Notes under the pieces: generated by a model
The model's database searches: none
Told to the model about the DNA's origin: nothing
The model's input: only the letters and a program-made list of their open reading frames with translations
Assembly: GCF_943734655.1 (NCBI RefSeq)
Contig: NC_071355.1
Location: 197,097,939-197,161,938, forward strand
Direction of reading: 5' to 3'
Origin: Sabethes cyaneus
Taxonomy: Eukaryota > Arthropoda > Insecta > Diptera > Culicidae
Length of the DNA stretch: 64,000 nt
Made by a program: the position numbers and the translations under genes
Shown: piece after piece, positions 24,313-35,100 of the stretch
How the letters are laid out: every line of letters begins with the position of its first letter
Position numbering within the stretch: position 1 is the first letter of the stretch

Positions 24313-25554
24313 TCAATGCAGCGCCGAGGCAGATGTCATTCTAGCGGCCGATATGAACTTTTGATTGGTCGGTGATTCGGTGCAGATTTGCACCTTAGCC
24401 CAGCATCTTTCCTCGCTGGACTTTCGGATGGCGTCTAGCACCGCCTGCACGTAAAGCCCATCCTCAAAGCTGGCCGCAGCCTGGACAGGCTCTTTAATCC
24501 ACCCCGTCGATTCCTTGGTAGGATGAAAAGCGTCTCGCAAGGCACCGACCATTTTGCAAAGCCCCTTCACGTACGGTCGAGGCAATGTAGTTTCCGAAGT
24601 AGAAAATTGTAAATCCTGTACGTCCACGTAGAGCATTTCTTCTTTAATAGTTCCGGGTTCGCCTCCGGCTCGATGACCCACAAGATCACCTCCTCGGACA
24701 GTGAGATGACCTTCTCCTCCGTAAACTGCCACTTCCTGATGGAAGGCATTATTTGAAATGTGACAATTGATGTTAACCGTCACCAATGTGCTATTTTCCA
24801 GCTCCATCTGGAAAGTGCAAAAATCAGGCGCAGTAATCTGCCTAATACCGTTTATCTGTCCCATATGCTTAACATAGGTTCGAACAACTCCGTGCACCTT
24901 CACTGCCTTCCGCTCCGTAAGAAACTTTACCAAGTCGATTACATGGCTACCGACCAAATTTAAAACGCCTCCACCCATCGTTTCATCACACAACCAATCA
25001 AATTTATTATGAAACAAAGAACTCATTCTGACCTAAAAATATGGCAAAAAATTTCCTGCATTTATTAACATTTACCAAGAAAGCTAACAAACCTTAACAT
25101 CAATCAACGACAACTCCTCCGGGGAACCTAGGTAGCCCTCCTGGATAGCTTTCTTCATGTGCCCTATGGCTGGCAAGAATCGCAACGAATGATTTACAAT
25201 GGATATCAACGACGGATAATACTGGCAAGCGCGGACCATTTTCAGGGCGTCCGCCTGGAACAAACTCATCGGTTTATCACAGACAACATGCTTTCCGATT
25301 CCAAGTGCTTTGACTGAGATTTGAGAATGTAGGTAGGGTGGACAAGTGATGAACACCAGGTCGACATCCTTGCGCAGCAGGACATCGTCAATTTTGCCAG
25401 TGTAGAAGGGAATCTGCAGTTCCAAGGCAGCTTCTTCTGCCTCTTTCAGAGTTCGGCCCCAAATAGCAGCAATGCAGAATCCTTTATCTCGAAGAATCGG
25501 TACCAGTACTTTGGTGATTTCACCAGTACCAAACATTCCGATGCCCGGAAGCAT
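24313..25554 (-). CDS. GFOD-type glucose-fructose oxidoreductase domain protein
   Basis: Two exons (25554-25093 and 25032-24313, with a 59-base intron) give 393 residues, matching GFOD1/GFOD2 (about 390). I chose the ATG at 25554 because MLPGIGMFGTGEITK matches the family N-terminus; a longer upstream frame lacks support. The N-terminal half is a Rossmann fold with the G-x-G-x-x-G nucleotide loop, then DLVFITCPPYLHSQISVKAL and GIGKHVVCDKPMS. The C-terminal GFO/IDH/MocA domain has DETMGGGVLNLVGSHVIDLV, KAVKVHGVVRTYVK and GIRQITAPDFCTFQMELE. The family is predicted to bind NAD(P); the substrate is unknown. The CDKP block keeps a lysine at the GFO/IDH/MocA catalytic EKP position. Both introns' ends are canonical. 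It is convergent with CFAP57 and divergent from TMEM131. Confidence 0.9.
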
Positions 25555-25825
25555 GATTCCGACGGTCTGCAGCAAACTTTTGTACTGCCAAATGCACAAA
25601 TTATTTTCTTAAACTTGCAGGTAGTATAACGGGAATACACTACAACATTTTTTCGCCTACGCTACGACCAAAACAAACATTGCAATGCATTAAAGAACTG
25701 TCAAAACGACCAAAACAAAAAAAAAATCGAAAAGGACAAGGCAAAAAGACTCCAACGAGAGATTAGGTCAACCTCAACATAAACCCGAGATAGAGAACCT
25801 GCTGTAACCAGAGCTGCCATAAATA

Positions 25826-26537
25826 CCGTGGACCCCCCTTCGTTTGACCGTTTTTAATCTGAACACTTTTTAATTTGAACCCCGTTGGTTTGCACGACGT
25901 GCAAATTAAAAATGGTTCAAACGTCATTCTCAACATGACATCATTTGTTTATGCAGACAATGCACATAAACACGATTTGTTTGTACTGACCTAGCGTGTT
26001 TAATCGGTTACACATTTCGTTTTCCTAACGATTAAAGCGGGGTACGCTGCTGAAAAGTAATGGGTAAAAAGATAGGACAAGAAATGCTCAAGAAATTGAT
26101 TTCTTTTACGATTTCTTAAGCAGTACGCACCTCATAAGAAATATTATTTCACGTCCAGATGACGTTGGTTTACACGCAAGTGAATTAAATCGTCACTTTT
26201 CCGTACGGAATAATATCCGGCGCAATTATTACCACAAGAAAAAATGACAGGTGGTTGCTTGCATTGGAGTTGTCAAAATTTCTTCGGTAAATAACAAGAT
26301 TTTTTCTTGAGCTGTTTTCTTTTCAGCAGCGTACCCCGCTTAAGATAGAAATCTGATCGGAAAATGCAATATTCGCACTTGCAACTGCCAACTAAAACAA
26401 ACCACCAAAACAATAACAAAGAGCAGGGCGGCCAGTTCACACAGGTTTCAGCATATTTCGGGTTACCAGTTGTTCAAATTAAAAAGTAACCCCGTTAGTT
26501 TGCATGAGAAATCGTTCAAACGAACGGGGGTCCACTG
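25826..26537. mobile_element. pogo/Tc1-type non-autonomous element
   Basis: The ends are CCGTGGACCCCCCTTCGTTT (left) and, reversed, CAGTGGACCCCCGTTCGTTT (right). TA flanks both sides (25824-25825 and 26538-26539). Inner repeats CTTTTTAATTTGAAC and AACCCCGTTGGTTTGCA are mirrored near the right end. TA duplication and a CAGTGG-type end fit the Tc1/mariner/pogo superfamily. It sits inside the left arm of the hAT-type MITE and itself carries an insertion at 26036-26340. It has no transposase. Confidence 0.75.
26036..26340. mobile_element. PIF/Harbinger-type MITE, innermost of a three-level nest
   Basis: The ends AGCGGGGTACGCTGCTGAAA and the reverse complement at 26318-26340 are near-perfect. TAA flanks both sides (26033-26035 and 26341-26343), fitting the 3-base TWA target of PIF/Harbinger elements. 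The length is 305 bases, with no coding capacity. Confidence 0.75.
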
Positions 26538-27156
26538 TACAGATACTTGTGCATGCATAAATTCGGGACCCCACCGTTTTCTCCGGAATATGTATTTCAT
26601 AATTTCTCGATCTAATCTTTTAAATAACATTAATATAGATTCTGAAGTACTTTAAAATTCAGGAACATGAGTAGAGCCAGATATCACAGCAACTGAAATA
26701 ATTGATGGGTCCCAAATTTATGCATGCACACATATCTGTATTTATGGCAGCTCTGGCTGTAACTAATGGAATAGAGCTTTCCATTTATATGTGTGTTGGT
26801 GCTTGAAAATGAGGCAAATAACAACAGTAAACAAAAGAGATACATTCTTTTGTCACCAAGCTGCAAAATGATTTTCGTCTTCCGTTGGCTTAAATACCAG
26901 CAAATTTTCAAAATATGTGCTTGAATTTGGAACAGGATGGAAAATTTTACCGAAATATGTGCTCTGCAGTGTGGCAAACGGAGAAACAACTAGTAATCGC
27001 TATTTTTCGGTTTGTTCCTCCAGCATCAGCTGTTCCCCAAAATGAGGTAAACATCATGTATATACACGCGTATTTCGTGTTTGCTAGTGTGGGTGCTTGA
27101 GCTGTCAGAAAGCTCTATTAAAGAATCCACGGAATCCACCTTTTTATGAGCCATAT

Positions 27157-27960
27157 CCAGCTTTTTACGAGCCATAATATGGCAGACGTCTTCGTAATAT
27201 TTGAACGACATTTTTGACATTCCATTCTTTCCACAAGTTCCTTTAGTTTTACCGTGAACGTGCGGAAACAAGACGTGCGATGTATTATTGAAATGTCGAA
27301 CATGCCGTTCAAATATTACGAACACGTCCGTCATTATGGGATGGCTCGTAGAAGCTGGATTGGTGGTTTGTGTGCATCGCGAAAAGATTTCGCCATGGGA
27401 AAAAAATTCGCGATGAATACAAACCGCGTATCCAGCTTTTTAGGCGCTATAATGGCGGACGCTATAAATTGTGTTCGTAATATGCGAACAATCTTTTTGA
27501 CAACTCTGCATACATCAAAACTGGGCACTCTTCTCCTGTACGGCAGTGTTGCTCTTTCTTTCGTTTACGCAAAAGAAGGAGAGCAATAGTTTTGTTTACA
27601 TTTCGCACAGTTTAGCTCTCCTTCTTTGGCGTAAACGAAAAAAAGAGCACGGTAGTGTTGCAAGAGAAGAGTATCAGATTTGATCACCTCCACGACATTA
27701 CTATCTTGGTCTACACAGTTTGACAGTACCCCCATTAAGTTGGACCCCTCAGTATTGTACCCCAAACAACAATGGCGTCGCATTGATTTTCTATGGAGTG
27801 ATTTCCCGCCCAGTATTTTTGACGTTTCAGATTCAGTCACAGAAAAATGGCGACGTGCCGGGGGGTCGGATTTGATGTATGCAGAGTTGTCAAAAAGATA
27901 GTTCGCATATTACGAACACAATTTATAGCGGCCACCATTATAGCGCGTAAAAAGCTGGAT
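27157..27960. repeat. Cluster of nested palindromes
   Basis: A motif around CCAGCTTTTTACG-GCCATAATGG and TTCGTAATATTTGAAC occurs four times in alternating orientation (about 27,157, 27,295-27,360, 27,428 and 27,900-27,958). Between the last two copies lies a second inverted pair carrying TTTCGTTTACGCAAAAGAAG (27,559) and its mirror (about 27,624). The right outer arm is separated from the inner one by about 190 bases of unrelated DNA. Open frames here are by-products of the palindromes. Confidence 0.6.
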
Positions 27961-28417
27961 AAATTTACTTGTACATTGTCTGACAACAGTGCCAACGCAG
28001 GCGAGCGGCGTTCTCACGCAGCAACTGTTGTTTGAATCTTGGCTTAAGCGAAAATTTGAAATGATCGTTTTTATTGACGATGGAACGAGGCTCCAGTGTT
28101 ACGTCTGTTAGTCTGTGGTTTTTAAAGGCCACGTTTTTGGTTTCATGCTCTGTTGATTATTTTTTTTACTAAGATTTCGACTGATTAGTTAGACTTGTGA
28201 ATTATTTACGGCCTAACACAAAAGCGTATAAGTAGCGAATAATTTTTACATCATGCAGACAATTTTAAAAAATTTATCAATTTTATTAAATAACTTTTTC
28301 ACATTTTACAGTTACATCTTTTTGCAAAAAAACACCTGACACACGCAGTTATGGCAAAAGTATCGATAAAAATATTTTTATTGCATTGGCATTTTCTCAT
28401 CAAGTGAACCTATAAAA

Positions 28418-28656
28418 CAGAGATGCCAGATATGCAGACTTTTCTATGAAACGGTTTGTGTTTTGTGCATTTTGAACTCTGTTTCCTGATGGTGTATTTC
28501 AAAAATGTTCTGCCGATTTGCATTAAAATCCTATTTTAGCCCTGGAGAAGTTTTTAAAATGCTTGATGCTTGCTGCCTGGAACGGAAATTTTCAATTTAG
28601 TCATTGCTATTTTCGAGGTAACGTAGAAAACTGTTGCAAAATTTCTGGCATCTCTG
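28418..28656. mobile_element. hAT-like MITE upstream of TMEM131
   Basis: CAGAGATGCCAGA at 28,418 is mirrored by TCTGGCATCTCTG ending at 28,656. The CAGAGATG end resembles hAT termini, but I see no matching 8-base duplication, so the ends may be imprecise or decayed. Confidence 0.45.
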
Positions 28657-29165
28657 AGCAGAACTTGCGATAAGACACGGACGGACGATTTTTTACTCCT
28701 GAACAAGTGACAGTGAAAAAATAGGGGAATCGTTTTGGGGCACGTTAAAGTGTCTAAAATTTGCATCATATCATAAAGTACTGCTTAAAGTTTCGGTCGG
28801 AAGTTTTTGCTGCTCCATTGGAAACCTTTGGAAGTGAAAGCAAAGGTAAGAAAATTGCGTTGGTCTCCTCCAGACTGTCGCGTGTTTGGAGGACTTCTTC
28901 GTGACGTTTTTTTTTTCTTCCTTTTGTCACTACAGCACATCGCTTGCAGCACACAATAGTAGCAGCAGTAGTACAAATTGAATAGCGAAGGATACTTTAC
29001 GTGGGAAAATTAGAAAAAAAGAATTGAATAAGTGATCCACGCAATTCAGTGCAAGACAGAGAAAGAAAAATGAAACTAGTGTTAGTTTGACGGCGAAACT
29101 AGGGCGCACTAAGTATTTTGAGACAGGACAGTATCAGAAAGGGAGCAGCAAGAAAAAAAGCAAAC

Positions 29166-32100
29166 ATGGCCAACCGAAGGCAATCGGTCCGCATTTTCAG
29201 TCTGTTGTTGATCTTAATACAACTGGAAGAACAGGTTCGGTCACAGCCATCGGCCGATCAGCAGCAGCATCAGAGTGAACAGCTCGCTTTTGGCGCACAG
29301 GAGATGTTCTCGCCTGCGTCGCAAACACTAATGGACGAAATGTTCCAACAAAGTGATGGAGCTGTACGGGGAGCAATCAGCTCAGCAGTAGCAGGAGAGA
29401 AAACGAGTCCGGAACTGGTCGGAAACTTGATCTTTCAACCTAGTTTACTGGATTTCGTCGAACGTTCTATTGGCGATCCGCACAATCAGGTGGTGATCCT
29501 GATAAATAAACACAAAAACCGTAGTGTATTTCTAGGGTCAATCTCTGGAAGTACACCCGTTTTCTACAGTTCATACTTTAAAGATATGGTGATTCCGCCG
29601 GAGGGTAATACTACGTTTAACGTAGTGTTTTTACCTAGACGGCTCGGGGCCGCAACCGGATCAATCGAGATTCATACGTCTTTTGGCTTGTTGCAATATC
29701 AAGTTAAAGGCATCGGCAGAGAATGCCCGTATCGACTGAGGCCACTTGTAAATTTGGTGGCCCCGTTGAACGCTACAATTACGCCGGAAATTACCATGTA
29801 TAATCCACATGACGTTCCGCTACAGATTATGGAAATCTACAGCAGCGGAGGAAACTTTCAACTCGAACTGCCCAGTGGAGCACAGGAAGGTCCTCAGGCC
29901 ATGTGGGAAATACCTCCACATAGCACGCGGAGTGTAATTCGGGTCAGATTCCATGGTAAAGCGGCCGGCAATTACACGGCTTACGTTAGAATCAAAATCT
30001 CCGGCGGAAACCATGAGCCATCACTGGTAGACAAGATGCTTGTGGTACCAATTGAAGTTGAAATCTATAAAGAGACTGGGATCTACTCCAAAGTACCTTT
30101 TATTAAATTTGACACCGGTCGGACAACCGGTAACATCTCACAAATGCACCTCAATCTGACCAATTCCGGTGATCGAAAAGTGGAAATTCAAGTAATGGGC
30201 GTCTATACCACTTCTGCGGAGGCTGCGGCTGCTTTTAAATTTTATGTATCGAGTGACTTACATCCCACCGCTGAAGTCAGAGTTGATTTGTCAAAAATAC
30301 ATGCTGATGGAGAAGTTAGTGGATTTTTCTATACGGATTATACGTTGAATGATCCTCCGGATGACGTGGTGTATAGCTGTGTTATTTATTTCACTTGCCT
30401 AGTTTTAAAACGGAACCTCAAGTACAATGCAGACGCGCTAAAATTTCTCACTTTTGTCGGTGGAAACGCAGAAGAGCAGCACAATTCCCAGCTAGCAGTT
30501 CCACGGCCGCTAATGGTGCATAATCAATTTAGTGTGCCATTTAGCATCTCTAATATTTCAGTACCTGAGAATTGTTCGAGCAATTTTCTTATCGAAGGCT
30601 TTCGACCGCGTGTTCTTCAGCCAGGACAAGAGGAAACCCTTCTCCGGATATCTCGGATACTGACGGATAATCTAAATCGCTCGATTGCCACCTACATCCG
30701 GTTAATGACCAATATGTCAGACTTTGAGTTGCCCGTCTACAGCTATACCGGGAAACTCAAACGTATTTTACCCTTTTCGACGACGGATTCTCGTTTGGCG
30801 GCTGACTACGAACAGCTAGATTTGGACGAGCAGGAGCTTGAGTTTGGGATTCTTCCGATCTCGACAATCGGCGAAACGTTGATCGGCTTTTTCAACGCCA
30901 ATCCGGTGGAGATTCCTATACGCCACTGGAAAGGAACCATAACTTCAGACGGTGCCGAGGGCACTTCAACGATAACCGTAATACTGCGCGGTTGCGGCCC
31001 CTATGCTGGCGAAAATCTTCTTTTCTGCCACTCGATTAAACCGAAGCACTGGATGGTTTTTCAGATCAGTGTACAGTCCGGCACGACTGACAGCTATCGG
31101 GGTCAGTTCAGTGTGACGACCGATTACGAGGAGATCGTGACCCCTATCAGTTTCACCACCGCAGTCGGAAAGCTGGAGCTGAATCGGGAGTTGCTGAGAT
31201 TTGATAATTGTTTTCCGGTGAGTGTTTGTTAAATGTTTTCTTCTGTTCTCATGAACTGTTTCGACGATACCACAACAACCGCATCCGCCAAGCATAGTTT
31301 CATAGTATAAACTTGATTGCATAGCGGGCAATATTATTTGATGCACGCTTTGTTATTATTTTTATTTACTTTGTGACATGATTGGCTGATTGTACGAGGT
31401 GATAAGATTAGTTGGTTTAATTGCTACCACCAGCAGTGTACCTTCTGGTTCAAGATGATTTTGTTTACTTATTTTAGCACGTTGTTATTGGGTTTGGTTC
31501 CATTGAATGTAACAATGTTTGCCTTCGGAATCTTTGAAACGACAGAACCGATCTTAACCCTTAAATTCGCACGCTGAAAAAATTCATTTAAAAAGAAAAC
31601 ACTTATCTAAAGGCGGTAAACATAATTTACTTTGGGGATGTTTTTCACTATGTGGTTTTAAAGCAACATTGCGCATTTAAGGGTTAAGCATGCTTTTATT
31701 CAAATACAAATTAAAATTACGTTAATTTTTGATGAAAATCTAGATATTTGAATAAAGCGCTTAGCTATGTACAGGGTACTAATTTAGAATTTCCTTGCAA
31801 GTTCGGTTAATCCATATGTAACTAATGTTAAAGTGAGTCCGTTTCAAATAAACAAATTTATGCTATTTCAATAATCTTAATTTGCACTACTAATAGTACC
31901 TACAACTTAAAAAACTTTCTCTATTTTTCTTACAGGGAAAGCTCTGTTCGCTCAATTTGACGGCCCACTCAACGTTCCTAACGAAAATCCACGTTGAAGG
32001 CATCAAAACCGACGTGGATGGAATAGAATTTACCGTCGATAGTCGCCATCCGGTGATACATCCGAACACGGTGACCAACATTGGAAGGTTGCTTTTCGAT

Positions 32101-35100
32101 CCGAAGGTGATCTGCAAGCTGGATTGCTACAGTAGCTTCGATTTGCTCTCGAAGCCCTTTGGTGTCAAGTGGATGGCGACACTGGACAGTTACGAACAGT
32201 ACAGCCGCCTGGATAGCGAAAAGTTGCTGCAGCAGCTCCGGCTGTACGCCGAGATGAAACGGGCCTGGAAGAGTATAAGGTTCCAGTTGACGACGGATCC
32301 CATTAGGAGATTTGAGTTTAACGCAAGCATTGATCTAGTGTGGCCGAAATTGCTCACAGAAAATATTCACTTTCCGACGCTGCAAGTCGAGCAAGAGGCA
32401 GTAAAACTCATTACGATCAACAATCCGTCGGATCAAATTTTATTTGTACATCTTGTGCTGCACGACGTGAGTGTTCATGGGAACAACATTAGTGCCCTGC
32501 CCCCGGAAATATTGTCCGGGTGTGAAAATTGTAGTCTTAGCGAGGAGAATGTGTTTTCGTTCTTTCTATTTGACTACGATGACATTTATGTTAACTATGT
32601 GAAGCCGAAATCTTTTCTAAAGATTGCAGTAAAATTTACATCGAAAACGCCGGGGACGTTCTCGACCATTTTCTACATGCGCAATAATCTAACGCTAATT
32701 GACGCTGTTTGGATTCAGGCGAGAGCCGTTGTGCCAGTATTTAAATTCGGTAATAGAAAGCCCGGTTCTGCAACAGCGTTGCAGTTTGAGATTACCGAGA
32801 AACACTTGAAGATGTGTTCAAAGTTTCAAGAGCCGGCTACTGAGGATGATAACGAAATAACAATCCAAACGAAGCGGTCTTTCACGGCACGTAACAGCGG
32901 AGAAGTTCCGATAGCGGTGTCCGGCATACGTGTGGAGGAAATATTTTGCGAAGGCTTCGGATTCAAAGTGTTGGATTGCGCTCCCTTTGAGCTACAGCCT
33001 AATGCGAGCAAAAAGATTGAAATAGCATTCTCCCCGGATTTTACCCTGGCACGGGTGACGCGAACTTTGAACTTCGATACTAATATAAATTTCCCCGTTA
33101 ATTTTACCCTTCTGGGAACTGTTCCAGCTCATGGGTTAGAATCTTGTAGTTTAAGTTTAAAAAGACCGTGGTTCGAAGGACTGCTCAGAGTTGTTCTAAT
33201 CTGTGTTTTGTCGTTGGCTTTCATTGGAACATTAATTGCTGCATTTATAGACGCGAATAAGGTGATCAAAGAACACGTACTTAGTATCTCTCGAGATAGA
33301 GGACCGATCCAACCTCCACTGGATCTGCGGCAAATTGCTTTGCAAACTTCAGCTGCTGCCATCGAGGATTCCTCGGATAATAAATCAACTGGCAGTCAAA
33401 ATAGCCAAGCTAGAAAGAGCCAAAATAACAACTCTAAAAAACGAACACCGGCCAAGGAGTCGAATTCGAAATTCTCAAATGGCAACGCTAATAATTACAA
33501 CAAATCGTGGACTGACTTTACCTCGAAGCTCGGAAAAGGAGTTCACGCAAAGCAAACCAACGACAAACCTTCACCTGAGGCGGATAAACGGTCTCAAAAA
33601 AGTCGACGCTCTATTACTCCTCCTAAGGAGGAAACCCAACTTCTAACGCCGGTCTCCAACTGTGCACCAAGCACCAGCATCAGCACCAAAGAACGAAATC
33701 GACCACCGGCCGAGGAGGACACCTGCTCAACCGCAACGGAAATTTCGGAAACGTCATCGACAGTGTCCACCGCATCCACAGTGTCCTCTGCGTCGTCATC
33801 AGGTACATCCGGTTACAAAGCGACAACATCGTCAGATATTGCTAAATCTCCCCGGACCGCGAACGCATCGACCAATCATCAGCATCACGCTCAGTCAAAA
33901 ACTCCTACCAGTGACTTGAAACCTGACTTCAATCCAACCAGCCCTAGTCAGAGTCATAGTATTAATCAGCAACAGTCGAAGACTGTTCAGCAGCAACCGC
34001 AACAGCCGTTGGTGACTCAAACGCAAAAACTAAACGTTAAAAAAAGCAAAAGCCTGCCTGCCGGCTACGAAGCAGGAGCATCGGCACTCAACTCAGCGAA
34101 CGGCGGTGGCAACAACAACAACTACTCGCAACAAAAGCACGCAACTTCGGCTACTACTCCAGGTAAAGAATCTAACAACGGTGGTCATGCATTACGCAAT
34201 AACACCAGCAAGAATCACAGCAACGACAAAGGACCGGGAAAGTCGAATAAGAGTGCGGACAAAAGGGAACACAGCGGCAAGGAAAATGGCAATGCATACG
34301 CCGAACACGGTGGCAAGGTAAGCATCAGTTTGTAAATTCAATTACTTACACAGCAGACTCGTTTATTAACCCCTCTAAGGTCTACATCATTATAAGCATT
34401 GCAAAATTTTGGGACTTTCCTGAAAATCTTTGTTTTCAAAGCCTGACCTGTTTCTATTCAAAACTCTTCGCAGTCAGCTGTTAGAGTACAGCACAATTGC
34501 GGGGCTAATGCTACAATCCTATTGACTCTAGCAGCGTCTTCCAGCTGAGATTCGAATATATGACGACTGGCTTGTTAGACCACCTCAAGGCCATCTGGGA
34601 GGCCAAAAGTAGATGATATTTCCGGGAAAAATCGGCGGGTCATGGTGCTTCATAGAGCAACACCGGAACCATATAACACTTGGTCATGATCTGTAGGAAC
34701 TGTGAAATTCTAAAAGAATTTCAGAGTAGTTCCCAAATAAGCCGGCCTCAGTACCATAGTCCCCGGCATTCCCACCGCAGACGAGCCAATCTTTCCAGTG
34801 AACATGAGTCATTCTAGTCGTATGTGGGTGTAGGGTATGGTGCTCCTAAAATTCCAAACCAGGCAAATGTGATAACTTCTATAAATACTCTTCCAATCAC
34901 GCGTCACTCCGCTCTGGTCCAAAACTGAATCGTTGCTAATTTACTATCAGAATGTGTGTGGATCTAGAACCAAAATCGAGTCGAACTGCGATATAATCGT
35001 TTCGGAAATCTGACTTGACGAGAATATTTACTCATCCTAGTCGTCATCGTATAGTGATGAATGGACTATTTCAAGCAGTCGTCTCCATTGAACTCGACCT

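Larger units (their letters stand above)
25809..26755. mobile_element. hAT-type MITE, interrupted by a nested element
   Basis: The ends are CAGAGCTGCCATAAATA (left) and its reverse complement (right). The perfect 8-base duplication GCTGTAAC lies at 25801-25808 and 26756-26763. The CAGAGCTG end and the 8-base duplication fit the hAT superfamily. The left arm continues after the inserted element as CAGATACTTGTGCATGCATA, mirrored on the right at about 26,712-26,739. Without the insertion the element is about 233 bases long with arms of about 60 bases. Confidence 0.8.

Noticed and set aside
27254..27589. 111-codon ORF in the 27-kb palindrome cluster
   Set aside because: The codons follow the inverted-repeat arms and similar frames recur on the other strand, so it is a by-product of the palindromes.
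33662..33919. Overlapping ORFs in the cytosolic tail of TMEM131
   Set aside because: They are out-of-frame shadows of low-complexity coding sequence.
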